Shown here one piece after another: positions 26,998 to 37,139 of a stretch of 64,000 bases of DNA. The DNA comes from DATEPR01 sp963780635 (GTDB lineage: Bacteria > Actinomycetota > Actinomycetes > Mycobacteriales > Pseudonocardiaceae), in the NCBI GenBank assembly GCA_963780635.1, contig CAWACW010000022.1:1-64000 (forward strand). Direction: 5' to 3'. How positions within the stretch are numbered: the stretch's first letter is position 1; the number at the start of each line of letters is the position of its first letter. The position numbers and the translations under genes were made by a program. The notes beneath the pieces are model-generated. The model saw only the letters and a program-made list of their open reading frames with translations, searched no databases and had not been told where the DNA came from.

Positions 26998-27483
26998 AAT
27001 CTGATCCTGCCTCCACGGTCTGACAAGCGGATTTCCGCATCGACCGGGGGCCGTGTCACCCGGGCGCGGGGCTAATCCTGACTCATTCCAAAAAAATGGA
27101 GGCCATCGGGTGCGCCGTAGACGCCCTGATGGCCCAGACCCGGCTCCTTCGTTCGGGTGGGATTCCGGGGTGTACCGCGTGTCGGCGGCACCATCGGCGC
27201 TCTGCTCCGGATGAGGTACCGGACTGACTCCGTCGTGAGCGGTCGTGCATTTCTTTTCACCTTTCCGCGCGCAGCGTGTTTGATTCCTACTGAGTTGTGT
27301 GAAATTTGCTCGGGTCGTTTCCGTAAACGGTTACGGAGCGCGTTCGGCGAGCGTGACAGTCCGCCGTCCACCCTGGTAGCGGGCATGTCGATCGGTGGTA
27401 ACGATGGAGCAGCGGAACGGGGTCGGCACGGTGCTGGTCCCAGCGCTTTCCATCCGGGAATGACGGCCTGCTAGGAGGACAAA
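26998..27483. other. 486-base divergent regulatory region
   Basis: It separates the minus-strand MFS gene from the plus-strand secreted protein. An AT-rich spot (CCAAAAAAATGG) is at about 27087. I see no convincing gene; the frame from 27157 has no domain and overlaps the likely promoter area. An operator-like dyad is listed separately. Confidence 0.4.
27320..27337. promoter_or_regulatory. operator-like dyad upstream of secreted protein gene
   Basis: TCCGTAA, ACGG, TTACGGA: seven-base arms with a four-base spacer, in a locally AT-richer region about 147 bases before the start of the secreted protein. It could be a repressor/activator site; no regulator gene is adjacent. Confidence 0.4.
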
Positions 27484-28044
27484 TTGCGAAGGATCGTAGT
27501 TGGTGTCGTCGCGGTAGTCGTCGCGACCAGTGTTTTCACCTTGACCGGACTGGGCCTGGCCGAGGCCGCGTCGATGATCCCGAACACCCACGCCGCGGCC
27601 GCCGGCTTCTCGCCGACGGCCGAAGCCGCCGCGCTGAGCACCCTGCATGACTCGATGGAGTCGCAGTGGCACGCCAGGGACGCGGGTGGCCTGCGGACCA
27701 CCCAGGCCGCGCTCGCCACAGAGCTGGCGAAACTCCGGGCGCCGCAAGGCAAAGCGGCGATGACGCCGAACGCGATCAACGCCACGGGCGAGGCACGACG
27801 GCAGAACTCGCAACTGGGCGCGGCGCTCGCCGCGCTGCCGGGCCACGGCGAGTCGGCCAGTGACCTGCCCGCGCCGCCGGTCGGCTCGCTGGCCTCGCTG
27901 GTGCAGTCGCTGCTCGCGGCGGTGCTGTCGGTGATCACGGGCCTGCTCGGCGGCTTGCCGATCCCGCCGCCGCCCGCGGCCCCGGTCACCACTCCGGTCA
28001 CCGTGCCGGTGACCACTCCGGCCGCCGCGCCCGCGACGGGCTGA
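27484..28044 (+). CDS. secreted protein, unknown function
   Basis: The 186-residue precursor has an N-terminal signal peptide, RRIVVGVVAVVVATSVFTLT ... GLAEAA. A helical, Ala-rich middle (about 40-125) follows, then a hydrophobic segment SLVQSLLAAVLSVITGLLGGLPI (about 140-162) and a Pro/Thr/Val tail. The start is TTG 27484, because AGGAGG ends six bases before it and the signal peptide begins there. No domain is recognised. The hydrophobic C-terminal part may be amphipathic or membrane-associated. Confidence 0.7.
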   Translation: MRRIVVGVVAVVVATSVFTLTGLGLAEAASMIPNTHAAAAGFSPTAEAAALSTLHDSMESQWHARDAGGLRTTQAALATELAKLRAPQGKAAMTPNAINATGEARRQNSQLGAALAALPGHGESASDLPAPPVGSLASLVQSLLAAVLSVITGLLGGLPIPPPPAAPVTTPVTVPVTTPAAAPATG

Positions 28045-28107
28045 CCGGCCGCGGCCAGGGATCGGCACAGGGCCGCGGCAGCGGTCCCGACAGCGTCGTG
28101 GCCCGTC

Positions 28108-28345
28108 GGGACTGCTGTCGTCGGCTGGCGTGGTCGGTTGCCGGCGTGTTCGTTGGTGTGGTGGTCGGGTGGGGACTGCTGTCGTTGGCTGGGCTGGTCG
28201 GTTGCCGGCGTGTTCGTTGGTGTGGTGGTCGGGTGGGGACTGCTGTCGTCGGCTGGCGTGGTCGGTTGCCGGCGTGTTCGGCCGTGTGCTGGCCGGTGGG
28301 GACTGCTGCTGTCAGCTGGCCTGGTCGGCTGCCGGCGCGTTCGCC
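28108..28345. repeat. tandem minisatellite, 64-base unit, about 3.7 copies
   Basis: Copies of a unit beginning GGGACTGCTGTCG start at 28108, 28172, 28236 and 28298, that is every 64, 64 and 62 bases. The last, diverged copy runs into the 3' end of the esterase gene (stop at 28312). The array seems to have grown by duplication of that gene end. Copies 1-3 are over 90 percent alike by eye. Confidence 0.9.
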
Positions 28346-29406
28346 GCCGCGGCCATCGCGAGGCCGGTGCGCAGCGCGCCGACAGCTTCCGCCGTCGCCT
28401 CGCGTGCCCTCGGGACCAGGCCGAGGAAGCCGTTGAAGCCGTGGATCAGATCCGGATGCGTGCGGGTCACCACCGGGACCCCGGCCTCGGTCAGCGCGGC
28501 ACCGAAGTCGATCACCTCGTCGCGCAACGGGTCGAAACCGCCGACCGTGAGGTACGTGGGCGGGAAGTCGGCCAGGTGCTCGGACAGCAGCACCGACAGC
28601 CGCGGGTCCGGATAGTCCTTCGGGTCGCGCGTGTAGTGGTCGCGGAACCAGTGGATGTCCTCGTCGGTCAGGAAGAAGCCCTCCCCGAACAGGTCCCGGG
28701 ACCGACGCCGGGTCGTCGCGTCCACCGCCGGGTAGAACAGCAGCGCGAACGCGGGCCGCTCGGTCCGCTCCTGGGCCGTGACATGGCACACCGCCGCCGC
28801 CAGGTTGCCGCCCGCGCTGTCGCCGGACACCGCGACCAGCGCGGGATCGGCGCCCAGTTCGGCCGCGTGCGCGAGGGCGTAGCGGAAGGCTGCCACCGAG
28901 TCGTCCACGGCCGCGGGGAACGGGTCCTCCGGGGCCAGCCGGTAGTCCACCGACAGCACGCGCACCCCGCCCTCGCCCGCGAGGAACCGGCAGGTGCTGT
29001 CGTGCGAGGCGATGCTGCCGATCACCCAGCCGCCGCCGTGGAAGTAGACGACCAGGCCGGAGCCGGGGGCCAGGCCCGATGGTGTGTAGAGGCGGGCCCG
29101 GATGTCCCCGGCCGGACCGGGGATGCGCACCTCGCTGGTCCGCATCGGGCCGCCGGGGGAGCCCCCTGCCAGGCTCGCGCCGCCCTCCAGGTTCGCCCTG
29201 GCGGCCGCGGGCGTCCTCGCGCTGAGCGACAGGTCCTGCAGCGCGGTGAGCTTGATCAGCAGCTGGGTGTCCAGATCCAGCCGCTGGCCGTCGACGTCGA
29301 CCGGTTTGCCCGCCACCGCCCTGCGCAGCGGCGTCGGCAGCGCGTAGAGCGCTCGCACCACGGCTGCCTGCCAGGATGCCGGAATCCGACTGACGATGCT
29401 GGCCAT
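28312..29406 (-). CDS. HSL-family alpha/beta hydrolase (esterase/lipase)
   Basis: The 364-residue enzyme is of the hormone-sensitive-lipase/LipR type. VVYFHGGGWVIGS (about 117-129) is the HGGG oxyanion loop, VAVSGDSAGGNLAAAV (about 191-206) is the nucleophile elbow with catalytic Ser, and GGFDPLRDE and DLIHGFNGFLGL give the Asp and His. The extra N-terminal about 90 residues are normal for the group. ATG 29406 is used. Its 3' end merges into a 64-base tandem repeat, and an 18-base palindrome lies just upstream, suggesting repressor control. Confidence 0.92.
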   Translation of the reverse strand: MASIVSRIPASWQAAVVRALYALPTPLRRAVAGKPVDVDGQRLDLDTQLLIKLTALQDLSLSARTPAAARANLEGGASLAGGSPGGPMRTSEVRIPGPAGDIRARLYTPSGLAPGSGLVVYFHGGGWVIGSIASHDSTCRFLAGEGGVRVLSVDYRLAPEDPFPAAVDDSVAAFRYALAHAAELGADPALVAVSGDSAGGNLAAAVCHVTAQERTERPAFALLFYPAVDATTRRRSRDLFGEGFFLTDEDIHWFRDHYTRDPKDYPDPRLSVLLSEHLADFPPTYLTVGGFDPLRDEVIDFGAALTEAGVPVVTRTHPDLIHGFNGFLGLVPRAREATAEAVGALRTGLAMAAAANAPAADQAS

Positions 29407-29422
29407 CGCACCTCCCGCGAGT

Positions 29423-29440
29423 CGTTACCCGCGGGTAACG
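29423..29440. promoter_or_regulatory. perfect 18-base palindrome, probable operator
   Basis: CGTTACCCGCGGGTAACG is a perfect palindrome 17 bases upstream of the esterase start, in the esterase/FMN-reductase divergent region. The form resembles TetR-family sites before lipid-metabolism genes in actinomycetes (inference). Confidence 0.6.
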
Positions 29441-29478
29441 ATAGCGGCCCGGCGTGGTCTGCGGCACGTCCCCTGGAT

Positions 29479-29494
29479 CTCCAGCTTGCTGGAG
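29479..29494 (+). promoter_or_regulatory. MerR/SoxR-like dyad before the FMN reductase
   Basis: CTCCAGC TT GCTGGAG is a dyad with seven-base arms and a two-base spacer, 43 bases before the FMN reductase start. It has the size and symmetry of MerR-family operators that sit in an over-long promoter spacer. Some streptomycete SoxR targets are FMN reductases, which makes SoxR a candidate. Confidence 0.4.
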
Positions 29495-29536
29495 GTCATA
29501 CCGTCATGCGGACCACTCGCCCACAGGAGGCGTCCG

Positions 29537-30121
29537 ATGGAAGGATGGTCGGACATGACCGTGCACGTGGTGGGCATCGGTGGTTCGATCCGCGCGGACT
29601 CGCAGTCCGAGCGGGCACTGCTGATCGCTCTGGCCGGGGCCGAGGACGCTGGCGCCAAGACGACCATGATCAGCGGCTCGCAACTGGTCCTGCCCTTTTA
29701 CGACCCGAGCGTGCCCGACCGGCCCGCCGAGGCGATCCGGCTGGTCGAGGAACTGCGCACCGCCGACGGCGTGCTGCTGGTCTCGCCGGGCTACCACGGC
29801 ACGGTGTCCGGGCTGGTGAAGAACGCCCTGGACTATGTCGAGGATCTGCGCGACAACGATCCGCCCTACCTCGACGGCCGGGCTGTCGGGTGCGTCGCCG
29901 CGGCATTCGGGTGGCAGGCGGCTGTGACGACGCTCACTGCCCTGCGGTCGATCGTGCACGCGCTGCGCGGCTGGCCGACGCCACTGGGTGCCGCGGTCAA
30001 CTCGGCCCAGGTGACGTTCGGCGAGGATGGCTGCTCCGACCCCCGCGTCGAGGAGACATTGCGCACGATCGGCCACCAGGTGGTGGATTTCGCCCTGCAC
30101 CAGCGCGCAGGCGCGCAGTAG
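29537..30121 (+). CDS. NADPH-dependent FMN reductase family protein
   Basis: The 194-residue flavodoxin-fold enzyme has the FMN phosphate loop VVGIGGSIRADSQSERAL (about 11-28), LPFYDP, and the family signature GVLLVSPGYHGTVSGLVKNALDYVED (about 79-104; normally SPEYHGS-SG-LKNA-D). It ends with KAFALV-like strands of low conservation. ATG 29537 follows AGGAGG by six bases. It probably reduces FMN or quinones with NAD(P)H. Control by a MerR-type dyad just upstream would fit a redox-stress role next to ohr downstream. Confidence 0.9.
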   Translation: MEGWSDMTVHVVGIGGSIRADSQSERALLIALAGAEDAGAKTTMISGSQLVLPFYDPSVPDRPAEAIRLVEELRTADGVLLVSPGYHGTVSGLVKNALDYVEDLRDNDPPYLDGRAVGCVAAAFGWQAAVTTLTALRSIVHALRGWPTPLGAAVNSAQVTFGEDGCSDPRVEETLRTIGHQVVDFALHQRAGAQ

Positions 30122-30203
30122 CGGGAAGATCGGCGGCCCCGGAACGTTCTGGTAGTAGCAAGCCGTTTTACGGACCAGCACTGCTTACCGAACGGAGTTC
30201 AGC

Positions 30204-30632
30204 ATGGTCGACGTTCTCTACACCGCCGAGGCCACCGCGATCGGCGACGGGCGCAACGGGGAAGTGCACTCGTCCGACGGCGTGATCGACGAGAAGCTCG
30301 CTGTGCCGACGGAGATGGGCGGCCCTGGTGGCCTGCACACCAATCCCGAGCAGCTGTTCGCCTCGGGCTACGCGGCCTGCTTCCACGGCGCGCTGCGCGC
30401 GGTCGCCGGTGCGCAGCACATCAAGCTGGGCGAGGACACCCAGGTCGACACCAAGGTCGGCATCGGCTCCGACAGCGACGGCGGCTTCGGCCTGACCGTG
30501 CAGATCGTCGCGACGCTGCCCGGCATCGACCCGGCCAAGGCCGACGAGCTCGTCGCGGCGGCCCACCAGTTCTGCCCCTACTCGAAGGCCACCAGGGGCA
30601 ACATCGACGTCTCGGTGACCGCCGCACACTGA
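30204..30632 (+). CDS. ohr: organic hydroperoxide resistance protein (OsmC/Ohr)
   Basis: The 142-residue peroxidase has the two reactive cysteines of Ohr, C59 in GYAACFHGALRAVA and C124 in HQFCPYSKATRGN, plus NPEQLFA before the first. It reduces organic peroxides, regenerated by lipoyl thiols. It starts at ATG 30204 and ends in DVSVTAAH. The usual MarR-type OhrR regulator is not adjacent. Nearby FMN reductase and its dyad suggest an oxidative-stress cluster. Confidence 0.95.
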   Translation: MVDVLYTAEATAIGDGRNGEVHSSDGVIDEKLAVPTEMGGPGGLHTNPEQLFASGYAACFHGALRAVAGAQHIKLGEDTQVDTKVGIGSDSDGGFGLTVQIVATLPGIDPAKADELVAAAHQFCPYSKATRGNIDVSVTAAH

Positions 30633-30714
30633 CGTCATGACATCGGTGGGGGCGGGGGCCTGACAATCGTCATGCCGAGCACCTGATGTTCGGCATCGGT
30701 GGGTAGGTCCCCTG

Positions 30715-30763
30715 CTCCCTAACGTCGTACTCGTCGGGAACGGGACGGTACGACGTCAGGGAG
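30715..30763 (+). promoter_or_regulatory. hairpin that includes the ribosome site of the next gene
   Basis: CTCCCTAACGTCGTAC (30715-30730) pairs with GTACGACGTCAGGGAG (30748-30763) except one mismatch. The right arm contains most of the GGAGG at 30760-30764 that serves ATG 30772. The fold could act as an ohr terminator or hide the ribosome site. Confidence 0.5.
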
Positions 30764-30771
30764 GCGGGGCA

Positions 30772-31479
30772 ATGCCCACCATCGGCAGGCGGCGCGGCGG
30801 GAACCATCGGGGACCCGCGACCGGGAACCCGTTCCTGCCGCTGATCCTGGACGTGGCCGTCCCGCTCGGCTCGTACTACCTGATGCGGCACTTCGGGGTG
30901 CCGCTGGTCACCGCGCTGGCGATCTCCGGCCTGCTGCCCGCCGTCCGGGTGCTGTGCGGCCTGGTCCGCGAGCGCACCGCGGACGGCCTTGCCGTCGCGG
31001 TACTCGTGCTCACCGCGGTCAGCATCCCGGTCGCGTTCCTGACCGGCTCGGCGAAGCTGCTGCTGGCCAAGGAGTCGGTCGGCACAGGGTCGCTGGGCGT
31101 GTGGCTCATCATCTCCGCGCTGATGGCGAAGCCCGCGATGGCGGGCGGGATGCGGGCGTTCCTGGCCAGGACCGAGGGCAGCGCGCTGGCCTGGGAGCAA
31201 CTGGCCGCCGAGTCGACCCGGTTCCAGCGGTGCCTGAAGGCGGCGACGCTGGTGTGGGGCATCGGCTTCGTCGTCGAGTGCGTGGCCAGGATCGCGGTCG
31301 TCGTGGCGCTGCCGGTGCACACCGCGGTCTGGGCGACCAACATCCCGGTTGCCGTCGTCATCACCGGGTGCATCTTCGTGCAGGGTCCGTGGGCGGCCAG
31401 GGCCGCGCACCTGATCCGCACGCGGGTCACCGAGAACGACGAGGTGGCCGCCGCGAGACCGGTGGCGCTGGTCGCCTGA
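30772..31479 (+). CDS. VC0807-type membrane protein
   Basis: The 235-residue protein has about six transmembrane segments. Features include FLPLILDVAVPLGSYYLM (about 22-39), a conserved LL-A-R--ALAI-like first helix pair, and AWEQLAAESTRFQRCLKAATLVWGIGFVVE (about 137-166). Such DUF3159/VC0807 proteins resemble intracellular-septation A-like proteins; their function is unknown. ATG 30772 follows GGAGGCGGGGC; the ribosome site lies in a hairpin. The gene ends before a strong bidirectional terminator. Confidence 0.8.
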   Translation: MPTIGRRRGGNHRGPATGNPFLPLILDVAVPLGSYYLMRHFGVPLVTALAISGLLPAVRVLCGLVRERTADGLAVAVLVLTAVSIPVAFLTGSAKLLLAKESVGTGSLGVWLIISALMAKPAMAGGMRAFLARTEGSALAWEQLAAESTRFQRCLKAATLVWGIGFVVECVARIAVVVALPVHTAVWATNIPVAVVITGCIFVQGPWAARAAHLIRTRVTENDEVAAARPVALVA

Positions 31480-31500
31480 CCAGCACACCGAGGGGGGAAC

Positions 31501-31535
31501 GACCGACCCGGAGCAGGGGGAGCTCCGGGTCGGTC
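31501..31535. terminator. bidirectional terminator
   Basis: GACCGACCCGGAG and CTCCGGGTCGGTC form a 13-base-pair stem with a nine-base loop between the convergent membrane-protein gene and the S9 peptidase gene. Confidence 0.88.
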
Positions 31536-31540
31536 CCTGT

Positions 31541-33379
31541 TCAGGCCCTGCCGAGTCCGACGGCGCGCCGGGCGTACTCGACCGCCATCGCGGTCTGCTT
31601 GATCGTCTCGGCCACCACCAGTGAGCCGTGGCCCGCGTCGTAGCGGTAGACGGAGTGCTCGGCGCCGCGCTTCGCGAGCCGGTCCAGGTAGTTGTCGATC
31701 TGCTGGATCGGGCAGCGCGGGTCGTTCTCGCCCGCCACCACCAGGACCGGCACCCGCACGTCGTCCACGTACGTGATCGGCGAGCTGACCCGGTAGCGCT
31801 CGGGCACTTCCTCCGGCGAACCACCGAACAGCGCCCGGTCGAAGTCGCGCAGCGGCTCCATCTCGTCGGCGTACGCGACCACGTAGTCGGCCACCGGCAC
31901 CACCGCGAGACCGGCCGCCCAGCGCTGCGGCTGCGTGCCCAGCGCGAGCAGGGTCAGGTAGCCGCCCCAGGAAGCGCCCTCCACGATGATCCGTTCGGGG
32001 TCGCTGAAGCCCTCGCGCACCGCCCAGTCGTGCACGGCGGCGATGTCCTCGAGCTCGGTGAGGCCCGGCCTGCCCTCGATCGCGTCCCGCCACGCCGAGC
32101 CGTAGCCGGTCGAACCGCGGTAGTTGACCTCGACCACGGCGAATCCGGCGTCCAGCCAGACGGCGCGGTAGGCGGAGAACCGGTCCTCGTCGGCCGCGTG
32201 CGGGCCGCCGTGGATGCTGAACAACGTGGGCAGCGGCCCGTCCGGGGCGCCATCGGGCCGGGCGACCAGTGCGTGCACCTGACCGCCGGGCCCGTCGACG
32301 AACACGTCCGTGACGGCGGTCGCGTCCGGCGCGGCGGGCCCCGGCGGCGTGAGCAGCACGCGGTCGACCCCGTCGGAGCCCAGCGCGCGCACCTTCGGTG
32401 GCGACGCCGCCGACGACCACGAGTACTCGATGGTGCCGTCGTCGCGCACGCCGGCCGAACCGATCGAACCGGGCGCGCTGTCCACTGCGGACAGTTCGCC
32501 GATGGCGAGGTCGAGGCGGTGCAGGGTGTCGCGGGACCGGTAGGTGTGCACGATGAGCAGGGCAGTGCCGTCCGGGTACCAGTCGGCGGTGATCTCACCG
32601 GGCAGGTCGACGTCCAGCACGGTCTCGGTGTCCGCGGCGACGTCCCAGATCAGCAGTTCTTCCTTGCCGCGGCGCTCGTGCGTGGCCAGCAGCCTGCTGT
32701 CCCCGGCGATCGGCGAGAACTCCAGCGCCTCAAGGCCCTTGCCCGGCCCGTCCCATTTCTCGGCAACCGTGTGACCGTCTGAAGTGGACAGGATGCGCAG
32801 GGCGGGGTGCCTGCTGTCGCCGTGCTCGGAGTGGCCGATCGCGAGCAGCCGCTCGTCCCGGGACAGCGCCGCGACACCCGCGCTGTGCTCGCTGGTGTAG
32901 GTCACCTCGCCGGGGCCGCCGTCGCGGGCCAGCCAGATCGTGGTGCCGTCGTCGGTGTCCGCGCCGACCGCGATCACACTACGGCCGATCGCCAGCCCGG
33001 ACGGGTAACCGGCGTGCGTCCCGGGCACGGCGGGCCGGATGGTGTCGCCCTCACCGGCGCCGGCGAACGGCTCGCTCACCCACACGCCGAACTCGTCGCC
33101 CGCGGTGTCGTCGAACCACCACAGGCGCTTGCCGTCCGGGGTGACCACGGTGTGCGAGGTGCCCTGCGGCCGGTCGGTGACCCGGCGGTGCGTGTCGGTG
33201 GCCCGGTCCCACGCGTAGACCTCCCAGACGCCGCTGGCGTTGGAGATGTAGACGTTGCGGTCCCCGGCGTCGCGAGCCCACTGCGGCAGTGACACGCGGG
33301 CAGCGGTGAACCGGGCCCGCCAGCGGGCCTCCCGCTCGGGGTCGTCGAACAGGGTCGCAGGTATTTCGACGTCAGTCAC
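31541..33379 (-). CDS. S9 family prolyl-oligopeptidase-type serine peptidase
   Basis: The 612-residue cytosolic enzyme has an N-terminal beta-propeller (about 30-350, blades with VTPDGKRLWWFDD and similar) and a C-terminal alpha/beta-hydrolase domain (about 355-612). The oxyanion region is LFSIHGGPHAADEDRF. The nucleophile is GASWGGYLTLLAL, the acid VLVVAGENDPRCP, and the His YDAGHGS. It cleaves short peptides. Likely in its own transcript, ending at the bidirectional terminator downstream. Length is typical (600-700). Confidence 0.93.
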   Translation of the reverse strand: MTDVEIPATLFDDPEREARWRARFTAARVSLPQWARDAGDRNVYISNASGVWEVYAWDRATDTHRRVTDRPQGTSHTVVTPDGKRLWWFDDTAGDEFGVWVSEPFAGAGEGDTIRPAVPGTHAGYPSGLAIGRSVIAVGADTDDGTTIWLARDGGPGEVTYTSEHSAGVAALSRDERLLAIGHSEHGDSRHPALRILSTSDGHTVAEKWDGPGKGLEALEFSPIAGDSRLLATHERRGKEELLIWDVAADTETVLDVDLPGEITADWYPDGTALLIVHTYRSRDTLHRLDLAIGELSAVDSAPGSIGSAGVRDDGTIEYSWSSAASPPKVRALGSDGVDRVLLTPPGPAAPDATAVTDVFVDGPGGQVHALVARPDGAPDGPLPTLFSIHGGPHAADEDRFSAYRAVWLDAGFAVVEVNYRGSTGYGSAWRDAIEGRPGLTELEDIAAVHDWAVREGFSDPERIIVEGASWGGYLTLLALGTQPQRWAAGLAVVPVADYVVAYADEMEPLRDFDRALFGGSPEEVPERYRVSSPITYVDDVRVPVLVVAGENDPRCPIQQIDNYLDRLAKRGAEHSVYRYDAGHGSLVVAETIKQTAMAVEYARRAVGLGRA

Positions 33380-33458
33380 ACCGAGATAGTGCCACTAAAC
33401 CGGGACGCCGTGACAAAGCCACGGCTGGATGAAACCGGGCTGGGGCAACCGGATCGGG

Positions 33459-35849
<2,391 letters not shown>

Positions 35850-35944
35850 CACGTCTCCATCTGTCGGGCGGGCCGCGTTCGCGGTCTCCGTCGCCTGGCT
35901 CGACGAGTATGTCTGGTTGGCTTCCGCGTCGGCCCGCTGAGCCG

Positions 35945-36397
35945 TCAGACCAACCAGCGACCGTCGCGCATCAGCTCGCGGTCGGGCAGCTCGTTCACCT
36001 CGCGCCAGGCCTGGATCCGGCGTGGTGAGATGCGGAACCAGCGGTACGGGGTGGTCAGCGCGCACGGGTCGAACTCGGTATTCGCGACGAACAGATCGAC
36101 ACGCTCCCGCGGCAGCGCGTCCAGCTCGATGACCTCGACGTCACCCTCGATCATGGTCACGTCCCGGGTGTCGCCCAGGCCCAGCCGCACGGTTCGGCCG
36201 GCGGCCAGGTTCCTGCCGGTCACACTGTCCGCGGGCGTGGCCATCAGCAGTGCCTCGCCGTCCCAGTCGAAGGACAACGGCACCAGGTACGGCGCACCGT
36301 CGGCCGAGGCACTGGCCACCCAGACGTCGATGTCGTGGGTGAGCCGGTGCTCGGTGTCGCGACGCCGCTGAGCGCGGGAGCGCGGGTCGGCCGTCAC
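35945..36397 (-). CDS. pyridoxamine 5'-phosphate oxidase-like flavin-binding protein
   Basis: The 150-residue split-beta-barrel protein begins with a basic helix (RSRAQRRRDTEHRL) and strand pairs VWVASASADGAPYLVPLSFDWDGEALLMATPADSVTGRNLAAG, which match the PNPOx/FDOR pattern, then VRLGLGDTRDVTMIEGDVEVIE. It may bind FMN, F420 or heme; the class cannot be decided. The start codon overlaps the VOC gene stop by four bases (ATGA), so the two are translationally coupled, VOC first. Confidence 0.8.
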   Translation of the reverse strand: MTADPRSRAQRRRDTEHRLTHDIDVWVASASADGAPYLVPLSFDWDGEALLMATPADSVTGRNLAAGRTVRLGLGDTRDVTMIEGDVEVIELDALPRERVDLFVANTEFDPCALTTPYRWFRISPRRIQAWREVNELPDRELMRDGRWLV

Positions 36398-36744
36398 GAG
36401 TCCTGCAGCAGGCCGAGGACGTTGCCATCGGTGTCGGTGAAGGTCGCCACGAGCCTGCCGCCACCGACGTCGTGCGCGGCCTCCTGGACGGTGGCGCCGG
36501 CGGCGGTCACCTCGGCCAGCTTCGCCTCGATGTCCGGCACGTGCCAGTAGGCCACCGGTGAGGTCATGTTCGGTGAGCCGGGCACCAGCCCGATGTGCTG
36601 GCCGGCGACGTCGAAGCCGACGTAGTACGACGAGTCCGCTTGCGGCGCGACGCCGAGCAGGGCGGCGTACACCGCCTTGGCCTTCGCCAGGTCGGAAACG
36701 GGATGCAGCACGGTCTTGATCCCCTGCGTGGCAGAGCTGGTCAT
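36394..36744 (-). CDS. VOC family protein (glyoxalase/bleomycin resistance fold)
   Basis: A 116-residue, two-repeat VOC protein: KTVLHPVSDLAKAKAVYAALLGVAP (about 10-34), FDVAGQHIGLVPG, AYWHVPDIEAKLAEVTAAGATVQ (about 65-87), GGRLVATFTDTDGNVLGLLQ at the end. The metal-binding positions are only partly clear (H15-like and E missing), so it may be a non-catalytic binding protein. ATG 36744 has AGGAG upstream. It is in an operon with the PNPOx-like gene downstream. Confidence 0.88.
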   Translation of the reverse strand: MTSSATQGIKTVLHPVSDLAKAKAVYAALLGVAPQADSSYYVGFDVAGQHIGLVPGSPNMTSPVAYWHVPDIEAKLAEVTAAGATVQEAAHDVGGGRLVATFTDTDGNVLGLLQDS

Positions 36745-37007
36745 GGTCACTCCTGTGTTCGTGGTCGGGATTGGCTGGCTCACGGACGAACGGGAATCGA
36801 CAGTCCGATCACCTGGCCTGCGATTTCCCCGGTCCCGATGTCCATGGCCGTCACGCTAGCCGCGGCCCGATGACCGGCGCTTCTCGATTCCTGACCGGTC
36901 CGGCCGCCCCCTGCACCACGACGGATCCCGCGCGATCCGCTGTGTCATCCGTATTCGAGGTCATCCGTATTCGAGGCCAGCCGCTGTCCGCTCTGCGGGA
37001 ACGGCGA
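36745..37007. other. intergenic region with a 16-base tandem duplication
   Basis: No gene seen. TCATCCGTATTCGAGG occurs twice in direct tandem, at 36945-36960 and 36961-36976. The right part must hold the VOC promoter; the duplicated motif lies downstream of the tRNA terminator on the minus strand. Confidence 0.6.
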
Positions 37008-37039
37008 AGGGGCCGCCCACGCGTACGTGGACGGCCCCT
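37008..37039 (-). terminator. terminator of tRNA-Pro
   Basis: AGGGGCCG ... CGGCCCCT with an inner CCACG/CGTGG pairing forms a strong hairpin immediately 3' of the tRNA on the minus strand. Confidence 0.75.
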
Positions 37040-37044
37040 GATCA

Positions 37045-37119
<75 letters not shown>

Positions 37120-37139
37120 GCTGTCGTGCCGAAGCGAGT

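Noticed and set aside
27157..27474. Small plus-strand gene of 105 codons
   Set aside because: No domain, no ribosome site and it covers the promoter dyad of the next gene.
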